Numbered from the stretch's first letter, positions 32,915-43,102 are shown. The stretch is DNA of 64,000 nucleotides from Lachnoclostridium phytofermentans ISDg (GCF_000018685.1 NC_010001.1:4497501-4561500); one strand, 5' to 3'. Notes: generated from the letters alone by a model not told the origin. A program made the numbers and translations.

Positions 32915-35900
32915 TTATTCTCCGAAATCATCCGACTCACTAAAATCCACTACGCTTTCATTCTCGTCGAAGCTTTCGAATGTGTCGCTTTCTTCCTCCG
33001 GATTCACTTCACTGTATCCAGCTTCTTCAAAGCCCTCATCATATTTGAAGTTATCTTCCTCAATATACTGCGTAAACTCTGTTTCACCGTAATCGATGTT
33101 TTCTGTCATCTTAACTTCATCACCGTTCTCATCAAGAACTGTAACATCAAGTGCAAGAGACTGAAGTTCCTTAAGGAGTACCTTAAAGGATTCCGGAATA
33201 CCAGGTTCTGATATATTATCGCCTTTAATGATTGCTTCATAAGTCTTAACACGTCCTGTAACGTCATCGGACTTCACAGTTAAGATTTCCTGTAAGATAT
33301 GAGCAGCACCATATGCCTCAAGTGCCCAAACCTCCATCTCACCGAATCTCTGACCACCGAACTGAGCTTTACCACCAAGAGGCTGCTGAGTTACTAAAGA
33401 GTAAGGACCAGTAGAACGAGCATGAATCTTATCATCTACTAAGTGGTGAAGTTTTAAGTAGTGCATGAATCCAACGGTTACAGCACTATCAAAGTACTCA
33501 CCGGTTCTACCATCACGGAGACGAACCTTACCATCACGGTTAATTGGAACACCTTCCCACTGTTTTCTGTAATCCTCATTAGATACAAGGTAATCCATAA
33601 CTTCTGGATCTAATATATCTTTATATTTTGCTTCGAATTTATCTAATGGAGCATTTACATAATCGTTCGCAAGCTCTAAAGTGTCCATAATGTCGTACTC
33701 GTTTGCACCGTCAAATACTGGTGTTGAAACATTAAATCCGAGTACTCTGGAAGCAAGACTTAAGTGAATTTCTAATACCTGACCGATGTTCATACGAGAA
33801 GGTACGCCCAGAGGATTTAATACGATATCAAGCGGTCTACCATTTGGTAGGAATGGCATATCTTCTGCTGGTAACACACGGGAAACAACACCCTTATTAC
33901 CATGTCGACCAGCCATCTTATCACCAACTTGAATCTTTCTCTTTTGAGCAATATAAACACGTACTGTCTGGTTAACACCAGGAGATAATTCATCACCGTT
34001 TTCTCTTGTGAATACCTTAGCATCTACGATAATACCGTACTCACCGTGAGGAACACGAAGGGAAGTATCACGAACTTCTCTTGCTTTCTCACCAAAGATT
34101 GCACGAAGTAGTCTCTCTTCTGCGGTAAGCTCTGTTTCACCCTTTGGTGTAACCTTACCAACTAAGATATCTCCGGCACGAACTTCAGCACCGATACGGA
34201 TAATACCTCTTTCATCAAGATCCTTAAGTGCATCATCACCAACACCTGGAACATCTCTTGTGATTTCTTCTGGTCCGAGTTTTGTATCACGAGCTTCTGC
34301 TTCGTATTCTTCAATATGAACAGAAGTATAAACATCTTCCTGAACAAGTCTTTCACTTAATAATACCGCATCCTCGTAGTTATAACCTTCCCAGGTCATA
34401 AATCCGATTAATGGGCTTTTACCAAGTGCTAATTCACCATTTGCAGTAGATGGACCATCCGCAATAACCTCGCCAGCTTCTACCTTATCTCCCTTTACCA
34501 CGATTGGTCTTTGGTTGATACAAGTACCCTGGTTACTTCTTGCAAATTTAACAAGACGATAGCTTGACTTTGTTCCATCATCATTCTTTATTATAACTTC
34601 ACGGGATGTAGATTTCTCAACAGTACCCGCTTTCTTTGATACAACACAAACACCAGAGTCTACTGCTGTTTTTAATTCCATACCTGTTCCAACAACAGGT
34701 GCCTCAGTAAATAACAATGGCACTGCCTGACGCTGCATGTTAGATCCCATGAGCGCACGGTTCGCATCATCATTTTGAAGGAACGGAATCATCGCTGTAG
34801 CAACAGAGAATACCATCTTAGGAGAAACGTCCATTAAATCAACTTTTCTCTTCTGATAAGAAGAAGTCTCTTCTCTGTAACGACCAGATACACTCTGATT
34901 TACAAAATATCCTGTTTCATCCAACGGCTCATTTGCCTGTGCAACAACATATTTATCTTCCTCATCCGCTGTTAAGTAAACAACTTCTTCTGTAACACGT
35001 GGATTTTCAGGGTCAGTTCTATCCACCTTACGATAAGGTGCCTCAATAAAACCATACTGATTAATTCTAGCGTAAGATGCTAAGGAGTTGATAAGACCGA
35101 TGTTTGGACCTTCTGGTGTCTCAATTGGACACATTCTACCATAGTGAGAATAGTGAACGTCACGAACCTCGAATCCCGCACGATCACGACTAAGACCACC
35201 AGGACCAAGAGCAGAAAGACGTCTCTTATGTGTAAGCTCACCAAGAGGATTGTTCTGATCCATGAACTGGGACAACTGAGAACTTCCGAAGAATTCCTTC
35301 ACTGCTGCTGTTACTGGTTTAATATTAATTAAGGATTGTGGACTAATTCCTTCTAAATCCTGAGTTGTCATTCTTTCACGAACAACACGCTCCATTCTGG
35401 AAAGACCGATTCTGTACTGGTTCTGTAATAATTCACCTACCGCACGAATACGACGATTTCCTAAATGGTCAATATCATCTTCATTACCAATTCCATATTC
35501 TAAGTGCATATTGTAATTGATGGATGCATAGATATCATCCTTTGTAATATGCTTTGGAATTAAATCAGTAATATGCTTTGCTACAGCATCTTTAATTTCT
35601 TCTTGGCTGCTGCAGGAATCTAAAATCATACGAAGAGCTGGGTAGTAAACTTCTTCTGTGATTCCTAACTCTTCTTTGTCACAGTCAAGTGTGGCATACT
35701 CTTCAAAATCAACCATCATATTAGAAAGAACAACAACATTACGTTCTTCTGCCTGAACTAAGATAGATTTAACCGCTCTATTCTGAATACGAATTGCAAG
35801 AGCTTCTGTAATAATTGTACCAGCCTCTGCTAAGATTTCACCTGTCTCTGTATCAACAACATCCTCAGCTAAAGGGAAACCTAGAACTCGGTTTTTCAAA

Positions 35901-36751
35901 GCTAACTTCTTATTAAACTTAAAACGTCCAACCTTAGCAAGGTCATATCTTCTAGGATCGAAGAACATACTATTAATTAAGGACTCTGCACTTTCAACGG
36001 AAAGTGGTTCACCTGGACGAAGTTTTTTGTATAACTCAAGAAGACCATCTTGATAGTTATCAGATGGGTCTTTGCTAAAGCTTGCTAAAATCTTTGGTTC
36101 TTCACCAAACATCTCAACAATTTCAGCGTTGGAACCGATACCCATAGCACGTAGCAATACAGTAATCGGAACTTTTCTATTTCTATCTACTCGAACATAA
36201 AATACATCGTTGGAATCTGTTTCATACTCTAACCAAGCACCTCTGTTAGGAATTACTGTAGAGGAGTGAAGAGTCTTACCAACTTTATCATGTTGAATTG
36301 CATAATAAATTCCAGGGGAACGTACTAACTGGCTAACGATAACACGTTCAGCACCATTGATAACAAAGGTACCAGTCTCAGTCATTAAAGGTAAGTCACC
36401 CATGAAGATGTCATGTTCATTGATTTCTTCCGTCTCTTTGTTACGAAGTCTAACTTTTACTTTCAACGGAGCCGCATAGGTTGCATCTCTTTCCTTGCAT
36501 TCTTCAATCGAATACTTAACATCATCCTCGCAGAGCTGAAAGCTTACGAACTCAAGGCTAAGATGATCGCTATAATCTTCGATCGGCGAAATATCATCGA
36601 ATACTTCATTTAGGCCTTCCTCTAAAAACCACTGATAGGAATCCTTCTGAACTTCAATGAGATTTGGCATTTCAAGTACTTCTTTTTGCTTTGAATAGCT
36701 CATTCTTACGCCTTTTCCAACCTTAATCGGACGTATTCTGTTTTTATCCAT
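32915..36751 (-). CDS. rpoB: RNA polymerase subunit beta
   Basis: This 1278-residue subunit begins MDKNRIRPIKVGKGVRMSYS at the ATG at 36751, with AAGGGGTG nine bases upstream; 70 more open codons upstream lack family similarity. The rifampicin region reads SSQLSQFMDQNNPLGEL and THKRRLSALGPGGLSR, the sensitive form. It also has GRHGNKGVVSRVLP and the C-terminal switch block. The tail after MTENIDYGE is acidic. It is led by its own promoter about 280 bases upstream rather than following rplL, because two transporter genes intervene. Confidence 0.99.
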   Translation of the reverse strand: MDKNRIRPIKVGKGVRMSYSKQKEVLEMPNLIEVQKDSYQWFLEEGLNEVFDDISPIEDYSDHLSLEFVSFQLCEDDVKYSIEECKERDATYAAPLKVKVRLRNKETEEINEHDIFMGDLPLMTETGTFVINGAERVIVSQLVRSPGIYYAIQHDKVGKTLHSSTVIPNRGAWLEYETDSNDVFYVRVDRNRKVPITVLLRAMGIGSNAEIVEMFGEEPKILASFSKDPSDNYQDGLLELYKKLRPGEPLSVESAESLINSMFFDPRRYDLAKVGRFKFNKKLALKNRVLGFPLAEDVVDTETGEILAEAGTIITEALAIRIQNRAVKSILVQAEERNVVVLSNMMVDFEEYATLDCDKEELGITEEVYYPALRMILDSCSSQEEIKDAVAKHITDLIPKHITKDDIYASINYNMHLEYGIGNEDDIDHLGNRRIRAVGELLQNQYRIGLSRMERVVRERMTTQDLEGISPQSLINIKPVTAAVKEFFGSSQLSQFMDQNNPLGELTHKRRLSALGPGGLSRDRAGFEVRDVHYSHYGRMCPIETPEGPNIGLINSLASYARINQYGFIEAPYRKVDRTDPENPRVTEEVVYLTADEEDKYVVAQANEPLDETGYFVNQSVSGRYREETSSYQKRKVDLMDVSPKMVFSVATAMIPFLQNDDANRALMGSNMQRQAVPLLFTEAPVVGTGMELKTAVDSGVCVVSKKAGTVEKSTSREVIIKNDDGTKSSYRLVKFARSNQGTCINQRPIVVKGDKVEAGEVIADGPSTANGELALGKSPLIGFMTWEGYNYEDAVLLSERLVQEDVYTSVHIEEYEAEARDTKLGPEEITRDVPGVGDDALKDLDERGIIRIGAEVRAGDILVGKVTPKGETELTAEERLLRAIFGEKAREVRDTSLRVPHGEYGIIVDAKVFTRENGDELSPGVNQTVRVYIAQKRKIQVGDKMAGRHGNKGVVSRVLPAEDMPFLPNGRPLDIVLNPLGVPSRMNIGQVLEIHLSLASRVLGFNVSTPVFDGANEYDIMDTLELANDYVNAPLDKFEAKYKDILDPEVMDYLVSNEDYRKQWEGVPINRDGKVRLRDGRTGEYFDSAVTVGFMHYLKLHHLVDDKIHARSTGPYSLVTQQPLGGKAQFGGQRFGEMEVWALEAYGAAHILQEILTVKSDDVTGRVKTYEAIIKGDNISEPGIPESFKVLLKELQSLALDVTVLDENGDEVKMTENIDYGETEFTQYIEEDNFKYDEGFEEAGYSEVNPEEESDTFESFDENESVVDFSESDDFGE

Positions 36752-37031
36752 TGACGTTTTCACCCCTTGAAATTTTTCTATTTTTTTATATAATCGAGTA
36801 ATGAGAGTTTCCTTCCTACTCGTAGCCTCGCAAGCAAGGCAGCACACTTGTTTAACCCTGCATAAAATGTAAGAAAACCCACAAAATATTGAGTTTCCCG
36901 TTTTTTCAAAAGCACATTTTGTGTTTTTTATGAAATATGCAATAAAATTTCTTAAAAACACTTTGCATTTTGAACTTTATGTGTTATAATATATACATAT
37001 GGGCATACAAAACCACAATGGTGCACATTTC

Positions 37032-37060
37032 ATATTATCATAGTATAGTCAAGCTGTCAA
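37032..37060 (-). promoter_or_regulatory. promoter of rpoBC
   Basis: On the minus strand TTGACA (37060-37055) and TAATAT (37037-37032) are 17 bases apart. The leader of about 275 bases to the rpoB start contains a GCCTTGCTTGCGAGGC hairpin near 36825-36840. A dedicated promoter fits the separation of rpoBC from rplJL. Upstream, 37061-37440 is AT-rich and holds no gene; it has the inverted repeat TTAGGGG/CCCCTAA at 37186-37202. Confidence 0.85.
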
Positions 37061-37440
37061 TAGCAAATTGTACAGCTTTTTTATATATTTCATAAAATAT
37101 CTATAAAGTCCAATATTCACATTTTTCCCATTCTATCCATCCGTCTAAAAAAAAGCATGCTTTGCTTACTTTTCCTTGTCATGAATTAGGGGTATCCCCT
37201 AAGATTTACCTCATAATAGCCAAAATATCCCATAATTTTCTAACATCCTGCTAACATTTGGAAAGCGGAAAAAATCTAGTATTAATTTGTAGTATAACCA
37301 TTTATTGGTTCCTCATTCATCTTTATTTTTAAGTATAAATTTGATGAAAGTGCTTTTTCTTTTAAATTTTGTAATCATTAATACGTTTTTATGCCAGCGG
37401 TTAGCAAGAACTGACTTTTCTTTAAAAGACAAATATAAAA

Positions 37441-37513
37441 AACAAATAAAAGCAGGATGAAGTATAATCTCCTATTCTCTTTGATAGGGGGATTTATCTT
37501 TTCATCCTGCTTT
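37441..37513 (-). terminator. terminator of the P-type ATPase gene
   Basis: AAAGCAGGATGAA pairs with TTCATCCTGCTTT (right arm 37501-37513), with an inner stem CCTAT/ATAGG. On the minus strand it is followed by UUUUAUUUGUUUUUU. It lies about 86 bases after the ATPase stop. Confidence 0.8.
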
Positions 37514-37598
37514 CATTTTATTCAATACAATCCATTCTCCATACTGAAAACACACAAAACACAAAAGCATAGTGTCTCGCGGTTTCGCGAATAATCTT

Positions 37599-40232
37599 TT
37601 ATTTTCTGCTACGTATTCTTTTTATCGCCTTAACGATCTCAACAACAGGAATCATAGTAATTGCAAATAAAACTGCAACTCCATATTCTTGTATCCTTAT
37701 CCTCGTAAACCCAAATGCATCCCTCAAGAATGGAACATAGATTACTGCTGTTGTTAATACAAAGGATAATATAATTGCTCCAAGAAGGTAAGCATTTTGA
37801 TAATTCATTTGAAAAATCGATTTATCCCTGGAACGTAAATTGTAAGAGTGGATTACTTCTGCTAATGACATGGTAAGAAAGGCCATTGTCATTCCATCGC
37901 TGCTATTTGCTATCTCCCATCTACCACTTTCCATATAATGACCCACAAAATAAGATAGGAGTGTTATTATAGTAACAAAACAACCTTGATAGATAACATC
38001 AAAACCCAGACCTCCAGCAAAGATTCCTTCCTTCGCATCTCTTGGTTCCCTCTTCATCACATCTGCTTCCCCTCGTTCCATACCAAGCGCTAGAGCGGGA
38101 AAGCTATCCGTAATCAAATTAATCCAAAGTAGATGTACTGGCTTTAAAATTGTAAAACCAATAATTGTAGCTACAAAAATTGCTAATACCTCACTTAAAT
38201 TAGAAGACAGCAAAAATTGTATGGATTTTCGGATGTTATCGTAAATCCTTCTACCTTCTTCCACTGCTACAACGATAGTAGCAAAATTATCATCAGCTAA
38301 CACCATGTCAGCAACATTCTTCGTAACATCGGTGCCCGTGATGCCCATGCCGATTCCAATGTCAGCACTCTTTATGGAAGGTGCATCATTTACACCATCT
38401 CCAGTCATTGCAACCACTTTCCCTCTTTCTTTCCAAGCAGTTACAATTTGTACTTTATGTTCCGGTTGCACACGGGCATAAACAGAGTAGTTCTCGATTG
38501 CTTGTGAAAATGTCTCATCATCCATTTCAGAAAGCATAGCTCCTGTGATAGCCTCAGAGGCATCTTTTATAATTTCAAGTTTCTTTGCTATTGCTACTGC
38601 AGTATCTCGGTGATCGCCTGTTATCATTATAGGGCGAATACCCGCTTCCTTACATTCCTTAACTGCAACTAAAACTTCTGGGCGAACCGGATCAATCATA
38701 CCAGTTAATCCAACAAACACAAGCTCTTTTTCTAATTCTTTCTCATCAAAAATAATTACCTTCTCTTGAAAGGAACGAAATGCAGCCGCTAGTACACGTA
38801 AAGCCTCATCTGCCATTTCCTTATTTATCGTTAATATTTCACTTTTTATTTCTTCTGTGATTTCAGTAACACCATCCGCAGATAAATAATGAGTACAACA
38901 TTTTAGTACTTCATCAGGAGCTCCTTTTGTATACTGAATATATTCATCTTCCTTCTGATGTACTGTAGTCATCATCTTACGAACAGAATCAAAAGGTGCT
39001 TCTCCAATTCGTGGCTGCTTCTTTTTTAACTCATCTTTTGATAGTTGATTTGTATAGGCATAGTTAACTAAGGCACATTCCGTAGGTTCTCCGATTGCTT
39101 GATTATTTTCATCCAATTCCGCATCACTACATAAAGCCATTGCTGTTGCTAAAAATACACGATCATTTGTGTATTCTTTTACGACGGTCATTTTATTTTG
39201 GGTAAGAGTTCCTGTTTTATCAGAACAAATAATCTGTGTACTACCAAGTGTTTCAACTGCTGTTAATTTACGTATGACGGCGTTCCTTTTCGACATATTG
39301 GTTACACCAATGGATAGCACAATCGTTACTACAGTAGCAAGACCTTCTGGTATAGCAGCTACAGCTAAGCTAACTGCTACCATAAAGGTATTCATCAGAT
39401 TCTCACTATTGAGGCTTCCGCTTCTGAATAAACGAAATACAAAGATGAAAATACAAATGCCAATAACAAGAAAGCTTAGAATCTTACTTAACTGAGATAA
39501 TTTGAGTTGAAGTGGAGTTTTCCCTTCTTTTGCATTTGCCAGCGCATCAGCGATTTTTCCCATTTCTGTATTCATTCCTGTACCAGTAACAACTGCTCTA
39601 CCTCTTCCATAGACAACGGTACTTCCCATGTAAACCATATTCTTACGATCACCCAGAGGAATGTCTTTCCCGCCGTAGAGAGACAAGGTTTGTTCCGTCT
39701 TATTCACTGGAACACTTTCCCCAGTTAAAGCTGCTTCCTCTACCTTCATAGAGGCATTCTCTAGGATACGCGCATCCGCTGGAACCGCATCGCCTGCTTC
39801 AAGTAGGATAATATCACCAACGACCAAGTCTTCGCTTTTTATCGAAAGTTGCACTCCCGAGCGGATTACCTTTGACATCGCAGCTGCCATTTCTTTCAAG
39901 GCTTCAATCGCTTTTTCTGCCTTATTCTCCTGATAAACTCCTAAAATAGCATTAATAATAACAACTGCCATAATAATGATAACATCCGCAAATGATTCTC
40001 CGGAATAAGCAGCTGTAATACCAGAGACAATTGCAGCTGTAATTAATATAATTGTCATTGGTTCTAACAATTGTTTTAAAAAATGGACAAACAAAGATTC
40101 TCTCTTCGCTTCCTTCAAAACATTTTTTCCACCTTTTTGTAATCTGCTTTCGACTTCTTCTTTGGTAAGACCATTTTCATTACTTGCAACTTCTTTCATA
40201 ACCTCTTTGGTATCACTTAAATAGAAGTTCAT
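37599..40232 (-). CDS. cation-transporting P-type ATPase, calcium (PMCA/SERCA-like) type
   Basis: This 877-residue ATP-driven pump has an N-terminal cation ATPase domain, the actuator TGES (EAALTGESVPV), TM4 with IPEGLATVVTIVLSIGV, the phosphorylation motif SDKTGTLTQNKM, the hinge MTGDGVNDAPSIKSADIG and the late-helix block NLITDSFPALALGME. The PEGL and NLxTDxxPA blocks point to Ca2+ export from the cell. The start is the ATG at 40232; a TTG 24 codons earlier has no better site. It lies 134 bases after the MFS gene and may share its transcript. Confidence 0.93.
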   Translation of the reverse strand: MNFYLSDTKEVMKEVASNENGLTKEEVESRLQKGGKNVLKEAKRESLFVHFLKQLLEPMTIILITAAIVSGITAAYSGESFADVIIIMAVVIINAILGVYQENKAEKAIEALKEMAAAMSKVIRSGVQLSIKSEDLVVGDIILLEAGDAVPADARILENASMKVEEAALTGESVPVNKTEQTLSLYGGKDIPLGDRKNMVYMGSTVVYGRGRAVVTGTGMNTEMGKIADALANAKEGKTPLQLKLSQLSKILSFLVIGICIFIFVFRLFRSGSLNSENLMNTFMVAVSLAVAAIPEGLATVVTIVLSIGVTNMSKRNAVIRKLTAVETLGSTQIICSDKTGTLTQNKMTVVKEYTNDRVFLATAMALCSDAELDENNQAIGEPTECALVNYAYTNQLSKDELKKKQPRIGEAPFDSVRKMMTTVHQKEDEYIQYTKGAPDEVLKCCTHYLSADGVTEITEEIKSEILTINKEMADEALRVLAAAFRSFQEKVIIFDEKELEKELVFVGLTGMIDPVRPEVLVAVKECKEAGIRPIMITGDHRDTAVAIAKKLEIIKDASEAITGAMLSEMDDETFSQAIENYSVYARVQPEHKVQIVTAWKERGKVVAMTGDGVNDAPSIKSADIGIGMGITGTDVTKNVADMVLADDNFATIVVAVEEGRRIYDNIRKSIQFLLSSNLSEVLAIFVATIIGFTILKPVHLLWINLITDSFPALALGMERGEADVMKREPRDAKEGIFAGGLGFDVIYQGCFVTIITLLSYFVGHYMESGRWEIANSSDGMTMAFLTMSLAEVIHSYNLRSRDKSIFQMNYQNAYLLGAIILSFVLTTAVIYVPFLRDAFGFTRIRIQEYGVAVLFAITMIPVVEIVKAIKRIRSRK

Positions 40233-40366
40233 TCCACCTTGGCTCCATTCTTTTCTATTTATGAAAAAAAGCTTCTTTGACCAAAGAAATTCTCTTTTAG
40301 CCAAAAAAGCTCTTTCTCATTGGAACACTACTCTTATCTATACTAATATTCCAAATATATTATTAT

Positions 40367-41554
40367 CTATTCTATTACATTACGTTTAAAATTAATAACC
40401 GCAAATAATACCATGAATACATTACTAAATAACAATACACCAATAGCGCCGCCTAGCCCAATGGCATCTGCTACAATTCCGACAATTTGTGGTGCAATAA
40501 TTCCACCAAGTGCAGCAATCGCTAGAAGCATTGACATACCAGATGGGCTTCCTTTTATAATCGGTCCAGCATTCGCAATACAGGTTGGGTAAATTCCAGC
40601 AAAGAAAAATCCCAACAAAATAATCGACAAAGCAATGACATTTACATTGGTTGTTGAGATTAACAAACCTAAAAATGCTGTTGTTAAAATGCAGTTGATT
40701 AATATTAATGTCTTCTTTTTCACCTTAGTAGATAAGAAAGCCGTCACAAGACGCCCTATCATGACTGCCAACCATGTATAAGATACTAAATTAGTTGCTA
40801 ATTTATCACTCATCACACCGCTCTTTTTAAAATATGTGATAAACCAGCCATTCACACAGTTTTCTAGACCTAAATAGAAAAATAAAATGAAGCCTATCAC
40901 ATAAAAATCCTTGCTTTTAATATAAGAACGATTTGTATTCGTTTGTTCTTTCTTAATTCCCTTACTCATTCCCTCGTCAATAGGTATTGGAATTAAACAC
41001 AAAAGAAGAATAGTAAGTGCAACTAAAGCAACAACTGTATATCCTAAGTGTTTCCAGGTTAATTGATGACTAATGTAGAGAGAACTTAGAAAAGGGGCTA
41101 GGAAAGCGCCAATTGCAAATGCCATATGTAAGATGTTTAACATCGAACTTTTTCCCTCTGCACGCTCATTCACTACTGTGTTATTAAAAATACTAACAGA
41201 TCCGCGGCCAATACCAAGAAATACAAAGCTTAGATATAAAACTGGTACGGAAGGTATCCCCATAATAACAATTAAGCATATTGGGATTAGTGATGATAAA
41301 GCAATAATCGTCCGTTTCCTACCAAACTTTGCGATAACCGGTGGATTTACGAAACTTGCAAGAAGATTACCAATCGCAAATGCAGATAATAATCCTCCAG
41401 CAATACTAAAACTTAAATTGGCTTCCTCGATTAGATACGGTAATATCGTTCCAACCATTAAAACCATCATACCATTTACAAAAAAAGCATAGTAACAGGT
41501 GAGGAAAACAAAAAAGCGCTCAAATTTACTATTTTTCTTAACTTGATCTAGCAT
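40367..41554 (-). CDS. major facilitator superfamily transporter
   Basis: This 395-residue protein has about twelve membrane segments. The loop 2-3 motif is KFGRKRT, and a second-half equivalent is seen as MIGRLVTAFLSTKVKKKT. It resembles the sugar or drug MFS group, but the substrate cannot be told. The start is the ATG at 41554 with GGAG six bases upstream; an earlier in-frame start four codons up overlaps that site. It lies between the rplL terminator and the P-type ATPase gene, inside what is normally the rplL-rpoB junction. Confidence 0.88.
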   Translation of the reverse strand: MLDQVKKNSKFERFFVFLTCYYAFFVNGMMVLMVGTILPYLIEEANLSFSIAGGLLSAFAIGNLLASFVNPPVIAKFGRKRTIIALSSLIPICLIVIMGIPSVPVLYLSFVFLGIGRGSVSIFNNTVVNERAEGKSSMLNILHMAFAIGAFLAPFLSSLYISHQLTWKHLGYTVVALVALTILLLCLIPIPIDEGMSKGIKKEQTNTNRSYIKSKDFYVIGFILFFYLGLENCVNGWFITYFKKSGVMSDKLATNLVSYTWLAVMIGRLVTAFLSTKVKKKTLILINCILTTAFLGLLISTTNVNVIALSIILLGFFFAGIYPTCIANAGPIIKGSPSGMSMLLAIAALGGIIAPQIVGIVADAIGLGGAIGVLLFSNVFMVLFAVINFKRNVIE

Positions 41555-41584
41555 TATAATCTCCATTCTTCAAAAGTTGGCGAC

Positions 41585-41631
41585 TTTGTGCATAGCACAA
41601 ATAGCCGTGTGAAAGCGTTTTTCTCTCACAC
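41585..41631 (-). promoter_or_regulatory. double hairpin leader of the MFS gene
   Basis: Two stems lie next to each other in the leader: GTGTGAGAG with CTTTCACAC (41631-41607) and TTTGTGC with GCACAAA (41601-41585), followed by AGTCGC and the AATGGAG binding site. The arrangement (TTCACA stem, then TTTGTGC stem, then GTCGC) recalls the hairpin repeats at 27791 and 47535, though the sequence is not the same. Confidence 0.4.
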
Positions 41632-41703
41632 CTTCAAAACGAAAAACATTTCATCTCTGTGTACAAGAAAAAGTATGCTACAAAAAATTTTTTTCATGCA
41701 TGT

Positions 41704-41758
41704 AAAAAACCACTCCAATCTGTTTGCTACTCATCGTAACCCACACACGGAGTGGTTT
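41704..41758 (-). terminator. terminator of rplJL
   Basis: AAACCACTCC (41707-41716) pairs with GGAGTGGTTT (41749-41758) around a 32-base loop. On the minus strand it is followed by UUUUUU. It lies about 120 bases after the rplL stop and closes the rplJL unit before the MFS gene. Confidence 0.75.
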
Positions 41759-41877
41759 CTATATTTTTAAGTGATAGAAAGCATAGCGAGATTCATCTTA
41801 TGATGTTATCGCCGCTCGTTCTCTAACATAATGGACTTGAGCAGTAATCTGCCGCATCCAATATCAAGAGGGTTAAA

Positions 41878-42240
41878 TTACTTAAGAGTAACCTTTGCAC
41901 CTTCAGCTTCAAGCTTAGCCTTGATATCATCAGCTTCTTCCTTAGAAGCAGCTTCTTTAAGAACCTTAGGAGCGCCATCAACAACGTCCTTAGCTTCTTT
42001 TAAGCCTAAACCAGTTACTTCACGAACTACTTTGATAACCTTAACTTTGTTTGCTCCAACGTCTGTTAATTCAACGTCGAACTCTGTTTTCTCCTCAGCT
42101 GCTTCTGCTGGGCCAGCTGCTGCTACAACAACACCTGCTGCTGCGCTTACACCAAATTCTTCTTCACAAGCTTTTACTAAATCATTTAACTCTAATACTG
42201 TCATGCCCTTAATAGCATCGATAAACTCTTGAGTTGTCAT
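41878..42240 (-). CDS. rplL: 50S ribosomal protein L7/L12
   Basis: This 120-residue stalk protein recruits translation factors. It has an N-terminal dimerisation helix, an Ala-rich hinge (AAAGVVVAAAGPAEAAEE) and the C-terminal globular domain with VTGLGLKEAKDVVDGAPKV. GGAGGTATTTAATA precedes the ATG. It follows rplJ by 76 bases. In most Firmicutes rpoB follows soon after; here a terminator and two transporter genes follow instead. Confidence 0.98.
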   Translation of the reverse strand: MTTQEFIDAIKGMTVLELNDLVKACEEEFGVSAAAGVVVAAAGPAEAAEEKTEFDVELTDVGANKVKVIKVVREVTGLGLKEAKDVVDGAPKVLKEAASKEEADDIKAKLEAEGAKVTLK

Positions 42241-42316
42241 TATTAAATACCTCCATATAATTATTGGTTTTTTTACGTTCTATTAACTCTAAATCACAAG
42301 GGACGTAAAGTTATTA

Positions 42317-42811
42317 CTAAGCAACTTCTCCATTCTTCTCTGCAATCTGCTTAAGCACACGAGCGAAGTTTGTAATTGGAGACTGAAGACTTCCAAGTAA
42401 CTTGGAAATAAGAACTTCTCTTGATGGGATAGTAGCAATCGTATGAATGCCCTTTGCATCGTAATAAGTTCCTTCTACTACACCAGCCTTTAATTCAAGC
42501 TTGTCTGCTGTCTTAGCAAACTCTGCTAAAATTCTAGCTGCGGATGTTGCATCCTCAGTACTAAAAGCTACTGCTGTAGGTCCTTCTAAATGATTGTCTA
42601 ACTGAGAGAAATCAGTACCCTCGAAAGCCATCTTAAGATATGTGTTCTTGTATACCTTGTATACAACACCAGCTTCTCTTAATTTCTTACGAAGTGCTGT
42701 ATCCTGCTCTACAGTAAGTCCACGGTAATCTACGATAACCGCTGCCTTAGCATCTGCAGCATAAGCCTTGATTTCATCAATGATTGGTTTCTTTAATTCA
42801 ACCTTTGCCAT
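42317..42811 (-). CDS. rplJ: 50S ribosomal protein L10
   Basis: This 164-residue protein anchors the L12 stalk dimers to 23S rRNA and represses its own operon. It has AAVIVDYRGLTVEQDTALRK, YKVYKNTYLKMAFEGT, and a C-terminal helix for L12 binding (LQSPITNFARVLKQIAEK). AAGGAGG precedes the ATG. It is preceded by an L10 leader with an attenuator and its own promoter, so it is regulated apart from rplKA. Confidence 0.98.
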   Translation of the reverse strand: MAKVELKKPIIDEIKAYAADAKAAVIVDYRGLTVEQDTALRKKLREAGVVYKVYKNTYLKMAFEGTDFSQLDNHLEGPTAVAFSTEDATSAARILAEFAKTADKLELKAGVVEGTYYDAKGIHTIATIPSREVLISKLLGSLQSPITNFARVLKQIAEKNGEVA

Positions 42812-42852
42812 TCTAGTACACCTCCTTATAGATTCTGTATAGAAGACGGAAT

Positions 42853-43008
42853 AAAAAAAACTGCCTCCTGCGAAAACAGGAGACAGATTATTAGTCTAGC
42901 ATATTAGCTTGATTAATCTATTCCTCGGTAGGCGGTCTCACCTTATGCCATTACGGCACCTACTGTCTTCGGCAGTTTGTGAGAATTAAGCATCTCACGA
43001 GCTTTTTG
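42853..43008 (-). ncRNA. ribosomal protein L10 leader with transcription attenuator
   Basis: In transcript order, the leader has the L10 binding region (AACTGCCGAAGACAGTAGG, then GGTGCC...GGCATAAGGTGAGACC and CGCCTACCGAGG, about 42995-42917), followed by a strong terminator: CTGTCTCCTG and CAGGAGGCAG around TTTTCG (42886-42861) with eight U residues. This matches the known L10 leader class of Firmicutes, in which excess L10 or the L10-L12 complex binds the kink-turn region and favours termination. Confidence 0.9.
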
Positions 43009-43037
43009 AGTATAACATAAATCTATTAGTGTGTCAA
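43009..43037 (-). promoter_or_regulatory. promoter of rplJL
   Basis: On the minus strand TTGACA (43037-43032) and TATACT (43014-43009) are 17 bases apart. The transcript would start directly before the L10 leader. It lies between the rplA stop and the leader, so rplJL has a promoter independent of the upstream rplKA unit. Confidence 0.9.
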
Positions 43038-43102
43038 TCACCAATTTCATTTTGTACAAACTGTAATCTTAGGTTATCCCATTTACAGTATGGACGAATA
43101 AA

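Noticed and set aside
36752..36961. 70-residue N-terminal extension of RpoB
   Set aside because: It overlaps the leader and hairpin and has no binding site; the family starts at MDKNRIRP.
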